This document shows positions 18,083 through 27,264 of a DNA stretch of 64,000 nt, in pieces. Position 1 is the stretch's first letter. Each line of letters begins with the position of its first letter. The translations under genes and the position numbers were made by a program. The notes beneath the pieces were generated by a model. The model made no database searches and had not been told where the DNA came from. It worked only from the letters and a program-made list of their open reading frames with translations. Source of the stretch: Mannheimia cairinae (GTDB lineage Bacteria; Pseudomonadota; Gammaproteobacteria; Enterobacterales; Pasteurellaceae); contig NZ_JAQSJE010000008.1 in assembly GCF_028649535.1 (NCBI RefSeq), positions 124,001 through 188,000 of the forward strand, written 5' to 3'.

Positions 18083-19078
18083 CTAATTCTTTTCCAAAAT
18101 ATGCAAATATTCTAATGTTTTATCATCACTATATTGTCGATTGCTATCTGCTTTAAAACGTTGATATTCTTGACCAACAAAATCATAATGACCATATCTC
18201 GAACAGATTTCTTTAATATCAGAAAAAGTCATCAACCCTTCATTATTATAACTAATAAAAATATATTTAAACTCTGCATTTTCAATTAAATGTTCAAATA
18301 CTTTTTTAACTACACCCTTCTGACAATAATTTGATTTAGTGTATTCTCTTAATCCTGTTTTACCTTTTGGAATAAAATCATCATAAAGAGCTATAGTATT
18401 TAATAAATGATAATTTGCTCCATATTGCCTTGCATTATATGGTGGATCTAAATAAAGAATATCTCCAGAAATTTGGGTAATTAAGTCATTGCTATCTTGA
18501 TTATAAATCTCAGTTTCAGCCGTACCAATATTAAATAAAGCTGGCTCTAAACGCATTTCTTTTAAGGCTGTTCTCTTTAGTTTTTTTAGATAAGCACCAT
18601 AAACCGAAGCCGTATTAGCATGTTTATCTGCACTTTCTAGTAAAGAAGCAAGGCAAAAGAAAAATAACGCTTCTGAAATTTCCCTCTTTTCATAAAGAAA
18701 TTGAATATTTTGTCTTATGCGATCAATTAGCTTTCCATTATATTCAGAAAAATAAAGCCTATTTGAAGAACCGTTTTCACTATACTCATTAAAAATAAAC
18801 CTTCTATCTTCTTGAAGGATATTGTTTTCTAAGAAATCAAATAATGAAAAATAATCAAATTGTTGATTATTACCAATATAATTTTTAGCTAAGACATAGC
18901 TATAGTATTCTAAATCATTAGTAATTATTTTCTTTACTTGATTCTTTAATGAGTGAGAAATAATACTAGTTCCTGAGAATATTTCAGCAAATACTTTATC
19001 ATCTAATCTTCCTACTGTCTCTTTGATGGTTGAAATAACAAAACTAGATAATTTATTCTTTGAGCCTATATAATTCAC
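18083..19078 (-). CDS. Adenine-specific DNA methyltransferase, D12 (alpha) class
   Basis: 331 aa. The N-terminus MNYIGSKNKL is the motif X-type opening of alpha-class N6-adenine methyltransferases. FAEIFSGTSIIS (residues 30-41) is the SAM-binding motif I, and DILYLDPPYNARQYGANYH near 206-224 contains the catalytic DPPY (211-214). The order X, I, target recognition, IV defines the alpha class. The start codon is a GTG whose G is shared with the TAG stop of the upstream endonuclease gene, so the two are translationally coupled. It probably protects the host DNA against that endonuclease. The recognition sequence cannot be deduced here. Confidence 0.87.
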   Translation of the reverse strand: MNYIGSKNKLSSFVISTIKETVGRLDDKVFAEIFSGTSIISHSLKNQVKKIITNDLEYYSYVLAKNYIGNNQQFDYFSLFDFLENNILQEDRRFIFNEYSENGSSNRLYFSEYNGKLIDRIRQNIQFLYEKREISEALFFFCLASLLESADKHANTASVYGAYLKKLKRTALKEMRLEPALFNIGTAETEIYNQDSNDLITQISGDILYLDPPYNARQYGANYHLLNTIALYDDFIPKGKTGLREYTKSNYCQKGVVKKVFEHLIENAEFKYIFISYNNEGLMTFSDIKEICSRYGHYDFVGQEYQRFKADSNRQYSDDKTLEYLHILEKN

Positions 19079-19935
19079 TAAGCATAATCATTTGTTAATA
19101 AAATAACAAATGCCTCAGTTTGATAAGCCTTTTCGCCTGTTGATTTATGTTTATATTTAAATTTTATTTTATAAGGATTCTCTAACTTATTTTCTTCAAT
19201 CGCTTGTCTTATTTTTATAGGTTCGATATTTTCATCTAAATAAACAATAAACAAACGAGGCTCAGCACCAAATCTACCTTCATCTTGATAAGTATAGAGA
19301 TATTCTGCTACTTTTTCAGGATATTGAATGGCAATATCTTTCCATTTCTCACCAAATTCTTTTTTAAATTCATTAGTTGGACTACGAGCAACTTTTTGGT
19401 CAAAACTTACACCATTAATAAAGAAATCTAATCCTCTTGAATGGTAAAGAGTAGGAATAACATTTTCATTATTTAAAAAAATTAATGTCTCCAGATAATC
19501 ATTTCTTTCAGTATTAATTTCTTTAATTCTTCTATAACGAATTGCTGCGTCTTTAACTTTTTGATCTTTATTTGTTCGAGCTTCAGAAGATGAATTTATT
19601 TTTTGTACAAAGCTATCAAACTGGCCTTGAGAAAAAGGCCATTCAATGTTACCCAAGCCAAGCTGATTCCATTCTTGTAATAAAACTGCGATATTATTTT
19701 CGCCAGATAATCCTTTTTTATATTTATCTGTTTGCTTAAATAATTGACGAATAATTTGATACGCTTGTTGATAATCCCAATGTTCAACAATAAGATTATA
19801 AGCTTCTTTAGCATTTTTTACTTTTGTTTGAACCCCTAGTAAAGCCAAAAAATCCATTGCATTTTTTTGATTACCAAAAATTTTTTTAACTAACTCTTGG
19901 CTAATCATTCGCTTTATATCAACATTATTCATCAT
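19078..19935 (-). CDS. Putative Type II restriction endonuclease, PD-(D/E)XK-like
   Basis: 285 aa, of no family I can name. Residues 169-181 (GLD170 FFINGVSF D179 Q K181) fit the core of a PD-(D/E)XK nuclease: an acidic residue at the start of a strand, then D-x-K on the next strand. The protein is lysine-rich and soluble. Position is the stronger argument: it directly precedes and overlaps a DNA methyltransferase gene. It starts six bases after the prfA stop, with AAGGA overlapping that stop, so it is transcribed with prfA. Base composition is clearly more AT-rich than prfA or prmC, consistent with acquisition by transfer. Confidence 0.68.
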   Translation of the reverse strand: MMNNVDIKRMISQELVKKIFGNQKNAMDFLALLGVQTKVKNAKEAYNLIVEHWDYQQAYQIIRQLFKQTDKYKKGLSGENNIAVLLQEWNQLGLGNIEWPFSQGQFDSFVQKINSSSEARTNKDQKVKDAAIRYRRIKEINTERNDYLETLIFLNNENVIPTLYHSRGLDFFINGVSFDQKVARSPTNEFKKEFGEKWKDIAIQYPEKVAEYLYTYQDEGRFGAEPRLFIVYLDENIEPIKIRQAIEENKLENPYKIKFKYKHKSTGEKAYQTEAFVILLTNDYA

Positions 19936-19941
19936 TTATCC

Positions 19942-21024
19942 TTAATTATTTTCAGATAATGCAGCTAATTGATCTGCCTGATATTCAGTAATAATCGGCT
20001 GAATTAATTCATCAATTTTACCATTCATCACTTCATCTAAACGGTAAACCGTTAAATTGATGCGGTGGTCGGTTACACGTCCTTGCGGGTAGTTGTAAGT
20101 ACGGATCTTATCTGAACGGTCGCCCGAACCTAATAGGTTACGGCGGGTATCTGCCTGCTCTGCCGCTTGGCGTTCTTGTTCCACTTGCACGATACGAGAA
20201 GCAAGCACTGCCATCGCTTTTGCTTTATTTTTGTGTTGAGAACGCTCATCTTGGCACTCCACCACAATCCCTGTCGGAATATGGGTGATACGTACCGCAG
20301 AATCGGTGGTATTAACGTGCTGACCGCCCGCCCCTGATGAACGATAAGTATCAATACGTAAATCAGACGGGTTGATTTCCGGCATTTCACTTTCAGGTAA
20401 TTCCGGCATTACCGCAACGGTACAAGCAGAGGTGTGAATACGACCTTGAGATTCGGTCTTTGGCACTCGTTGCACACGGTGTCCGCCTGACTCGAACTTA
20501 AGTTGTCCGTAAACACCTTCGCCACTGATTTTAACGATAATTTCTTTATATCCGCCTTGCTCACTTTCGCTTGCAGACATTTCTTCAATTCTCCAGCGTT
20601 TGCCTTCACAATAACGACTATACATACGGTATAAATCGCCGGCAAAGATACCTGCTTCATCACCGCCTGTTCCTGCACGAATTTCTAAGAATGCGTTGTA
20701 TTCATCGTTCGGATCTTTCGGCAGTAATAGAATTTGCAAATGTTGCTCGAGGTTTTCAATTTCTGCTTTGTTTTCTGCAATTTCTTCCGCTGCCATATCT
20801 TTCATATCCGGATCATCAAGCAGTAATTGAGCTTCTTCAATATCGTTATTTAACTTTTTCCAGCGGTTAAATGTGCCGACCACTTCTTCTAATTGGGAAT
20901 ATTCTTTGGAATAAGCACGGAATTTTTCTTGATCGGAAATTACCGACGCATCGCCTAATAATGCCTGTAACTCTTCGTGGCGTTCACTTAAACTTTCTAA
21001 TTTATTGATAATAGAATCTTTCAT
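19942..21024 (-). CDS. prfA: Peptide chain release factor 1
   Basis: 360 aa, the standard RF1 length. RF1 reads UAA and UAG stop codons and triggers peptide release. The catalytic GGQ is in [20 protein letters not shown] near residue 233. The anticodon-like tripeptide P-x-T is PKT in [14 protein letters not shown] near 186; many relatives have PAT there. The N-terminal coiled-coil region (residues 1-100) is complete. It is the first gene of the operon that continues into the restriction-modification genes, the lipoprotein and prmC, its modifying enzyme. Confidence 0.97.
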   Translation of the reverse strand: MKDSIINKLESLSERHEELQALLGDASVISDQEKFRAYSKEYSQLEEVVGTFNRWKKLNNDIEEAQLLLDDPDMKDMAAEEIAENKAEIENLEQHLQILLLPKDPNDEYNAFLEIRAGTGGDEAGIFAGDLYRMYSRYCEGKRWRIEEMSASESEQGGYKEIIVKISGEGVYGQLKFESGGHRVQRVPKTESQGRIHTSACTVAVMPELPESEMPEINPSDLRIDTYRSSGAGGQHVNTTDSAVRITHIPTGIVVECQDERSQHKNKAKAMAVLASRIVQVEQERQAAEQADTRRNLLGSGDRSDKIRTYNYPQGRVTDHRINLTVYRLDEVMNGKIDELIQPIITEYQADQLAALSENN

Positions 21025-21103
21025 TTTTTAAAGCGTTCTCTTGTTCATTTTAATCATTCAAATAACGGTAGATTATAGCGGATTTTAAGCTAAAAATCTT
21101 GTT

Positions 21104-21685
21104 CTAAATTGCTTGGTTATCAAGCCAATTTTGCAACATTTTTTCACCGTATTCGGTAATAAAGGATTCTGGGTGAAACTGCACCCCAAAAATCGGCAAA
21201 CTCTTGTGTTTAAATGCCATTAACACATTTTGTTCACATACTGCTGTTGCAACAAGCGGTGTATTTTCAAGGGAATTTTGCAAGATTCCCCAAGAGTGAT
21301 AAAGCCCAACCTGAAATTGCTCTGGCAAGCCTTCAAACATTGAGTTTTGGGCAATTTGGGTTAAAGTGCGTTGTTGCCCGTGCCTCACATTCTCTAAATT
21401 GTAGAGTGTGCCACCAAAAAATTCGCATAAAGTTTGGTGCCCCAAACACACACCCAGAATTGATTTGTGCTGATAGTAACGCTCTAACATTGCAAAGGTT
21501 TGCGGGTAAGCTTTAGGTACATCAGGCCCAGGGGAAATTAAGATATGGCTAAATTCTTCAACTTCGTCTAGGTTAAGTTCTTCCACTAATACCACTTTAG
21601 CCGACACATTAATTTTGCGGAGTAAATCCACAAGATTGAATGTGAAAGAGTCGTGGTTGTCGATAATTAATAGTTTTTTGTTCAT
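21104..21685 (-). CDS. pabA: Glutamine amidotransferase component of aminodeoxychorismate synthase
   Basis: 193 aa class I glutamine amidotransferase. The opening LLIIDNHDSFTFNLVDLLR is diagnostic of the TrpG/PabA group. The nucleophile cysteine is in ILGVCLGHQTL near residue 80, and the catalytic His-Glu pair in FGVQFHPESF near 170. It feeds ammonia to PabB to make 4-amino-4-deoxychorismate for folate. TrpG cannot be excluded by sequence alone, but pabB- and pabC-like genes 2 kb away favour PabA. A repeat element occupies the space to rmuC. Confidence 0.82.
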   Translation of the reverse strand: MNKKLLIIDNHDSFTFNLVDLLRKINVSAKVVLVEELNLDEVEEFSHILISPGPDVPKAYPQTFAMLERYYQHKSILGVCLGHQTLCEFFGGTLYNLENVRHGQQRTLTQIAQNSMFEGLPEQFQVGLYHSWGILQNSLENTPLVATAVCEQNVLMAFKHKSLPIFGVQFHPESFITEYGEKMLQNWLDNQAI

Positions 21686-21702
21686 TTGCTTTATTTTTTG
21701 TT

Positions 21703-21856
21703 AAATCTCCCCAACCCCTCTTTGCTAAAGAGGGGCTTTGATCTCAAAAGATTAGTCAATTCATCTTTCTTCATTAAAAAATGAATAGCCAGAGACACTT
21801 AAATTTATCCCAATTAAGATCTCCCCTCTTTAGCAAAGAGGGGTAAGAGGAGATTT
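21703..21856. repeat. Composite inverted-repeat element between rmuC and pabA
   Basis: Left arm 21703-21735 and right arm 21823-21856 are near-perfect inverted copies (about 30 of 33 positions by eye). Each arm itself contains the hairpin CCCCTCTTTGCTAAAGAGGGG or its complement. The 87 bases between are AT-rich and carry no ORF. The element, about 154 bp, fills almost all of the rmuC-pabA gap. The layout, self-complementary arms around a short core, parallels the elements at 15564-15679 and 56467-56871 although the sequences differ. Confidence 0.75.
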
Positions 21857-21860
21857 GCCC

Positions 21861-23468
21861 TTACTCTTCCAATAATTCTCTAGATACCATTTCTAGCTTT
21901 AATGTATCCACTTCATTTTCTATCATTTCCACCTCTGGCACAATTTGGCTTGCTTTGCTGGAAAGATGTTGGAAACGCTCCACTTTACCAAGTAAACCTT
22001 GGCGACCAACAAGTGAGGTAACTGTTTGATTATATTGATTATTTACCGTATTTAAAGTATTTCCTAATTTGGCTAAACGGTCTGCAACCATACACACTTG
22101 GTTATAAATTTCGCCCGCTTTTTCGCTGATTTCACGAGCTTCTGTATTACCTCGTTCAATTCGCCATAAATTCGCCACCGTACGTAAAATCGGCATTAAC
22201 GTGGTGTGAGAAACTAAAATTACATTACGTTCATAACCAAAATTAAACAGTTGAGGGTCGTGTTTCATCGCCTCAATATAAGCCGGCTCAATCGGTACAA
22301 ACATCAGCACAAAATCAGGGCTTTTTATGCCAAGTAGGGCACTGTAATTTTTCTTCGAAAGCCCCTCAATATGAGTGCGTAGCGATTTACAATGCTCATC
22401 TAAGGCTTGAGAAATTGCAAAATTATCTTCAGATCTGACCGCTTGATCGTAAGCAACTAAAGAGACTTTGCTATCAATAATCAAATGTTTTTGATCAGGC
22501 AAATGCACTACAAAATCGGGGGCGAAACGTTTCCCGTCCTCATCACGGAAACTTTCTTGAGCCACATAATGCTCCCCGGCTAAAAGCCCTGCCGATTGTA
22601 AGGCACTTTCCAGTTGAACCTCGCCCCAGTTACCTGCAACTTTATTGTTGCCCTTTAAAGCAGAAGTGAGGTTTTGTGCCTCTTCCGACATTGAAACACC
22701 AATTTGCAACACACGTTTAATTTCTGCCTCTAAATTTGCCGTGCCTTTTAAGGATTCGCTATGCACCTCATTCACTCGTTTTTGGAATCCTTCAATTTGC
22801 TCTTTAAAAGGCTTGAGTAACGCATCTAGCGAAGATTGATTGGTTTCGGCAAAGCGTTTGCTTTTTTCATCTAAAATTTGTTGAGCCAAATGCTGAAACT
22901 CTACATTAAGCTGTTGTTTTACTTCAATAAAATTACGTTGTTGAGCTTCAAAATTTGCCTGTTTTTCGGAAAGTGTAGTGCGAAGTTCGGTTAGCTCATT
23001 TTGCACTTCATTTAAACGAGCAAACAAGGTTTGATTTTCACGCTCTTTATGGGAAAGTGAACTCTGGCTAAATTGCAGTTGCTCTTCCAAACTCTCCGCT
23101 TTAGCCTGTGAAGAGCCGACTCGTTCTTTTAGCTCATTGATATAACGTTCTAATTCGTTTTCTTGCTGTTCGGCAAGTTCAATTTTCTGCTGAAAACGTT
23201 GTAGTTGACTATCTCGCTCACTCAAACGCTCGGCGGTAGATTCATATCGAGTTTGTTGCTGAATCGCCCATTGTTCAAGCTGATTTTTTTCTTGAGCTAA
23301 ACTGTCATATTTTTGTTGAGTTTGGGCAAAATCTGCAGTGATTTTGTTGAGATCTTGCTGTAATTCAAAGGCATCTCGCTGATAACGAGATTTTAAAAAA
23401 AATAGATATATGCCGATTAACACACAAACGGCAAGGGCAATATAAAGCCAAATTTCTTCAATAATCAT
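21861..23468 (-). CDS. rmuC: DNA recombination protein RmuC
   Basis: 535 aa. One N-terminal membrane segment (LYIALAVCVLIGIYLFFL, about residues 8-25) is followed by a long Glu/Gln-rich coiled coil (about 30-200). The conserved RmuC nuclease-like domain follows at about 250-490 (GNWGEVQLESALQSAGL, FAPDFVVHLPDQKHLIIDSKVSL, FVPIEPAYIEA). RmuC limits inversions at short inverted repeats; the D-x-K in IIDSKVS fits a PD-(D/E)XK fold. It diverges from pabB, with a 154-base gap between the starts. Confidence 0.94.
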   Translation of the reverse strand: MIIEEIWLYIALAVCVLIGIYLFFLKSRYQRDAFELQQDLNKITADFAQTQQKYDSLAQEKNQLEQWAIQQQTRYESTAERLSERDSQLQRFQQKIELAEQQENELERYINELKERVGSSQAKAESLEEQLQFSQSSLSHKERENQTLFARLNEVQNELTELRTTLSEKQANFEAQQRNFIEVKQQLNVEFQHLAQQILDEKSKRFAETNQSSLDALLKPFKEQIEGFQKRVNEVHSESLKGTANLEAEIKRVLQIGVSMSEEAQNLTSALKGNNKVAGNWGEVQLESALQSAGLLAGEHYVAQESFRDEDGKRFAPDFVVHLPDQKHLIIDSKVSLVAYDQAVRSEDNFAISQALDEHCKSLRTHIEGLSKKNYSALLGIKSPDFVLMFVPIEPAYIEAMKHDPQLFNFGYERNVILVSHTTLMPILRTVANLWRIERGNTEAREISEKAGEIYNQVCMVADRLAKLGNTLNTVNNQYNQTVTSLVGRQGLLGKVERFQHLSSKASQIVPEVEMIENEVDTLKLEMVSRELLEE

Positions 23469-23622
23469 AATGTTCTACAAATTAAATACTGAGTATTTAT
23501 ACAATAGCATAAATTCAAAAATTTGATGAGGAATTTTTAAATACTCACTCGAAAATGTGATGAAGAATCACGAAAAACCGACTACACTAGCATCTCTTTT
23601 ATAGTTAGTTTTAATAGAAATC

Positions 23623-24596
23623 ATGCAGAATTTTATTCAAATAGCGAATAATTACGGCAAGCAAAAACGCCCATTTTTCTTTTTAATCGATTTTGAGCAA
23701 CAAAAACCATTGATTTTCCCTGCGGAAAAAGCGGCTGCAAGCGGTCTTTTTTAGAGATTTTTTGCAAAAATAATGTGATAAAGCATCAAGAAAAAGCCTC
23801 AAAACGTTTTGAATTTAAAGCAAAAGCGATTGATTTTGCTCAATATCAACAAGGGTTTGAATTGGTTAAACAAGCCATTCAAGCAGGGAATAGTTATTTA
23901 TTAAATTTAACTTATCCAACACAAATTGAAACCAATTATTCCTTAGCGGAAATTTTTGCGAGTAGCCAAGCAAAATATAAATGCTATTTGAAAGATCAGT
24001 TTGTCTGCTTTTCGCCAGAGTGTTTTATCAAAATTGAGCAGAATAAAATTTACTCTTACCCGATGAAAGGCACAATCAATGCCGATATTGAAAATGCTCA
24101 ACAAAAGCTAATGGAGTCTGAAAAAGAGTTTGCTGAGCATAATACGATTGTAGATTTAATTCGCAACGATCTTGCTTTGGTTGCACAAAATATTCAGGTA
24201 ACAAAATATCGCTATTTGGAAAAAGTGGAAACTCACAGAGGGGCGATTTTGCAGACAAGTTCCGAGATTTGTGGCGAATTAAACGAAAATTGGCAAGAAA
24301 ATGTAGGATCATTATTAGCAAAACTTTTGCCGGCAGGTTCAATTAGTGGGGCTCCCAAAGTAAAAACCGTTGAAATCATTCAGCAAGCGGAAATTGACAA
24401 ACGAGGCTATTATACGGGGATTTTCGGCTATTTTGACGGCGAAAGTTTAGACAGTGCCGTTGCCATTCGCTATATTGAACAAACCGAGAATGGCTTGCGT
24501 TTTCGTAGCGGTGGCGGTATTACCTCACAAAGCGTATTAGAAGAAGAATATAACGAAATTTTAGAGAAAGTATATGTGCCGATTTCCCCTCTTTGA
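23623..24596 (+). pseudogene. pabB: Aminodeoxychorismate synthase component I, frameshifted
   Basis: From the ATG at 23623 the frame reads MQNFIQIANNYGKQKRP and FFFLIDFEQQKPLIF, the expected N-terminus of short PabB, but stops at TAG 23752-23754 after 43 codons. The rest continues in the -1 frame to 24596. One more T in the T6 run at 23747-23752, or a -1 slip there, restores SGLFLEIFCKNNVIKHQEK and a protein of about 325 aa, the usual length for this family. The catalytic half is intact: ECFIKIEQNKIYSYPMKGTI, EHNTIVDLIRNDL, GSISGAPKVKTVEII, RSGGGITSQS. Downstream translation could start at GTG 23775, giving 273 aa without the N-terminus. Real mutation, slippage or sequencing error are all possible. 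Confidence 0.8.
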
Positions 24597-25194
24597 AACT
24601 ATTTCCGTGCTTGATGGACAGGTGCAAAATTTAAGCTATCATCAACAACGTTTTGAGCAAGCGGTAAAGGAATTTTTTGGTTGTAACCCCGCTTTTTGCT
24701 TAGCTGAAATTTTGATTATCCCAGCAGAATTTCAAACCGGAAAAGTACGTTGCCGAATTGATTATAATGCCACACAGTTTGAGGTTAAATTTTATCCTTA
24801 TCAGCCCAAGCAAATTACTCAATTTCGATGTGTTGAAGTAAAAAATTGGGATTATCACTTAAAATTTAGCGATCGCAAGCGGTTCGATTTGTTCAATATT
24901 TTGCAAAATGAAGAAGTGATTATTATCAATAATGGAAACGTGAGCGATTGCTCAATCGGCAATTTGCTCTTTTTAAAACAGGGCGTTTGGTATAGCCCAC
25001 AGGATTATTTGCTTAAAGGCACTCAACTCACTGCTTTAATTGATCAAAACAAAGTTATGCTAACCAAAATCAGAAAAGAAGATTTAAAGCAGTATGAAAG
25101 CATAATGATGATTAATGCGTTAAATCCCTTTGATGAAAAACGAGTTGTGTCCACATCAAATATTGATTTTTTCGATGCTTATCGAAAATACTAA
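24574..25194 (+). CDS. Class IV aminotransferase-like protein, probable aminodeoxychorismate lyase
   Basis: 206 aa, overlapping the end of pabB by 23 bases. The opening FPLFETISVLDGQVQNLSYHQQRFEQA is the start of the fold-type IV PLP enzymes. The probable PLP lysine is in YHLKFSDRKRFD near residue 95-110, and the acceptor stretch NNGNVSDCSIGNLLF near 118-132 is typical. It is shorter than E. coli PabC (about 269 aa) and matches the short form found beside pabB in H. influenzae. The likely job is removal of pyruvate from aminodeoxychorismate to give p-aminobenzoate. Confidence 0.78.
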   Translation: MCRFPLFETISVLDGQVQNLSYHQQRFEQAVKEFFGCNPAFCLAEILIIPAEFQTGKVRCRIDYNATQFEVKFYPYQPKQITQFRCVEVKNWDYHLKFSDRKRFDLFNILQNEEVIIINNGNVSDCSIGNLLFLKQGVWYSPQDYLLKGTQLTALIDQNKVMLTKIRKEDLKQYESIMMINALNPFDEKRVVSTSNIDFFDAYRKY

Positions 25195-25202
25195 AAAAGT
25201 AC

Positions 25203-25230
25203 TTGCAACTGTATAAGTAAACACTATAAT
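25203..25230 (+). promoter_or_regulatory. recA promoter with LexA-type SOS operator
   Basis: TTGCAA (-35, 25203-25208) and TATAAT (-10, 25225-25230) are 16 bases apart, and that spacer is the near-consensus LexA box CTGTATAAGTAAACAC (25209-25224), with only the last G of CTG-N10-CAG changed to C. A repressor bound here would block the polymerase. Confidence 0.8.
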
Positions 25231-25294
25231 AATACACAGTTATTTTGAAGCAACAAGCGGTTGCTTTTTCATAAAATTTTACAAAGGATATCCT

Positions 25295-26413
25295 ATGGCA
25301 GCGGACAAAAAAAATCAGAAGAACTCAGCAATAAAGCAAACTGATCCTGAACAAAAAGAGAAAGCTCTCGCAGCAGCATTAGCTCAAATTGAAAAGCAAT
25401 TTGGCAAAGGCTCAATTATGCGTTTAGGCGATACTCAAACGCTAGATATTGAAGCTGTTTCAACAGGTTCTTTAGGTTTAGATGCCGCATTAGGTATTGG
25501 TGGCTTACCAATGGGCCGTATTGTTGAAATTTATGGGCCTGAATCTTCTGGTAAAACAACTTTAACACTATCTGTCATTGCTGAAGCACAGAAAACTGGA
25601 AAAACCTGTGCTTTTATTGATGCAGAACACGCATTAGATCCTGTATATGCCCGTAAATTAGGTGTAGATACTGATGCTTTATTAATTTCACAGCCCGATA
25701 ATGGCGAACAAGCATTAGAAATTTGTGATGCTTTAGTGCGTTCTGGTGCGGTAGATGTCATTATTGTGGACTCGGTTGCGGCATTAACACCAAAAGCAGA
25801 AATTGAAGGCGATATGGGTGATTCTCATATGGGTTTACAAGCACGTTTAATGTCACAAGCTCTACGTAAATTAACAGCAAACATCAAAACAACAAACTGT
25901 TTGGTCGTATTTATCAACCAAATCCGTATGAAAATCGGCGTAATGTTTGGTAATCCAGAAACGACTACAGGCGGTAATGCACTTAAATTCTATGCTTCTG
26001 TACGTTTAGATATTCGTCGTAGTGGTGTCGTAAAAGATGGCGATGAAGTTATTGGCAGTGAAACTAAAGTTAAAATTGTTAAAAACAAAGTTGCTCCGCC
26101 ATTCCGTGAAGTACAATTTGATATTATGTACGGTGAAGGCATAGCTCGTATGAATGAACTATTAATTCTTGCAGAATCGAATGGTTTTATTAGTAAAGCA
26201 GGAGCTTGGTTCTCATATAACGGCGATAAAATCGGACAAGGTAAAAACAATGCGATTAAGTGGTTAAAAGAACATCCTGAAGTCGCAGATAAAATTGAGC
26301 AAGATATTCGAGAGCTATTAATCAAAGCTCCAGATACAACTCTAGCTAATGCAAATTCTAAAGCAAAAGATAGCAAAGAGGCTACAGAAGATACTGATAA
26401 CGAAGAATTATAA
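25295..26413 (+). CDS. recA: Recombinase RecA
   Basis: 372 aa. RecA forms filaments on single-stranded DNA, drives strand exchange and triggers LexA cleavage; in this family it is also needed for natural transformation. Walker [10 protein letters not shown] is near residues 85-93, Walker [11 protein letters not shown] near 155, loop L1 [20 protein letters not shown] near 170-189, and loop L2 region [27 protein letters not shown] near 208-234. There is a 17-residue longer N-terminal extension rich in Lys/Gln than in E. coli, and an acidic C-terminal tail ([12 protein letters not shown]). An uptake signal lies just before the ribosome binding site AAAGGA. Confidence 0.98.
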   Translation: MAADKKNQKNSAIKQTDPEQKEKALAAALAQIEKQFGKGSIMRLGDTQTLDIEAVSTGSLGLDAALGIGGLPMGRIVEIYGPESSGKTTLTLSVIAEAQKTGKTCAFIDAEHALDPVYARKLGVDTDALLISQPDNGEQALEICDALVRSGAVDVIIVDSVAALTPKAEIEGDMGDSHMGLQARLMSQALRKLTANIKTTNCLVVFINQIRMKIGVMFGNPETTTGGNALKFYASVRLDIRRSGVVKDGDEVIGSETKVKIVKNKVAPPFREVQFDIMYGEGIARMNELLILAESNGFISKAGAWFSYNGDKIGQGKNNAIKWLKEHPEVADKIEQDIRELLIKAPDTTLANANSKAKDSKEATEDTDNEEL

Positions 26414-26423
26414 TAAATGAAGT

Positions 26424-26460
26424 AAATGCGATTTCTGCAAAAGTAGAAATCGCATTTTTA
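26424..26460 (+). terminator. Hairpin terminator between recA and recX
   Basis: AAATGCGATTTCT at 26424-26436 pairs with AGAAATCGCATTT at 26445-26457, followed by TT. Partial read-through into recX, which starts 21 bases later, would keep RecX below RecA, as known in E. coli. Confidence 0.82.
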
Positions 26461-26480
26461 TTAGACTTAATGAAAATAAA

Positions 26481-26948
26481 ATGAGTGAATATAAAAAAAC
26501 AAATAAATATACTGCGGTCAATTATCTACTATATTTACTTTCCAAAAGAGATTATAGTGAGCAAGAGTTGCGACGTAAACTCAACCAAAAAGAATACACC
26601 GATGAGGAAATTGAACAAGCAATAGAAAAAGCCCAGGCAAATAATTGGCAAAGCGATGAACGATTTTGTACCGCTTTTATTCGCTACCGATCATTACAAG
26701 GGATCGGGCCAAAACGCTTAAAACAAGAATTAAAACTTAAAGGCATTAAAGATTGGCTTATCTCGCAAGAACTAGAAAATGCAGAAGTTGATTGGTTTGA
26801 ATTAGCCGAACAAGTGTTTGAAAAAAAGCGACCTATGCAATGGGATATTAAAGCTAAGCAAAAAATGTGGCGTTTTATGCTTAGTCGTGGGTTTAGCAAT
26901 GATCATTTTAGCCACTTAATGGATATTGATTACAATGACTACGAATAA
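26481..26948 (+). CDS. recX: Regulatory protein RecX
   Basis: 155 aa, mostly helical and charged, with the three-helix repeats of RecX ([20 protein letters not shown] near residues 15-35; [19 protein letters not shown] near 66-84). RecX binds and caps RecA filaments. Position directly behind recA with a terminator between is the classic arrangement. Its last 14 bases overlap the start of the next gene. Confidence 0.93.
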   Translation: MSEYKKTNKYTAVNYLLYLLSKRDYSEQELRRKLNQKEYTDEEIEQAIEKAQANNWQSDERFCTAFIRYRSLQGIGPKRLKQELKLKGIKDWLISQELENAEVDWFELAEQVFEKKRPMQWDIKAKQKMWRFMLSRGFSNDHFSHLMDIDYNDYE

Positions 26949-27246
26949 AATTACTTTTTTCAGCCGCTTTGAAGCAGATATTTTAAGCGGTAAAAAAACA
27001 ATTACAATTAGAGATAAATCGGAATCCTATTTCCAACCAAATCAAGAGCTAGATGTATTTACTAATGAAACGGGGAGATTTTTTGCTCGCATTAAAGTGA
27101 TCTCGGTTACACCTATTCAATATAATGGATTAAATGAGCAACACGCTATGCAAGAAAATATGACCTTAACCGAATTAAAAAATGTTATTCGAGAAATCTA
27201 CCCAAATGATGATTCATTTTTTGTTATTCAGTTTCAGTTAATCTAA
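26935..27246 (+). CDS. yqfB: ASCH-domain N4-acetylcytidine amidohydrolase, YqfB type
   Basis: 103 aa from the ATG at 26935, the same length as E. coli YqfB; an upstream in-frame TTG at 26926 would add only three residues. The ASCH-fold landmarks are [22 protein letters not shown] (residues about 5-26) with the catalytic lysine and threonine region, and [23 protein letters not shown]. The E. coli enzyme hydrolyses N4-acetylcytidine to cytidine. The start overlaps recX by 14 bases, so translation is probably coupled. Confidence 0.87.
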   Translation: MTTNKITFFSRFEADILSGKKTITIRDKSESYFQPNQELDVFTNETGRFFARIKVISVTPIQYNGLNEQHAMQENMTLTELKNVIREIYPNDDSFFVIQFQLI

Positions 27247-27264
27247 GTTTTAAATGCAGAAAAT

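Noticed and set aside
23555-23571. TGTGATGAAGAATCACG upstream of pabB as a CRP site
   Set aside because: The half-sites are one base too far apart (TGTGAT-N5-ATCACG rather than N4).
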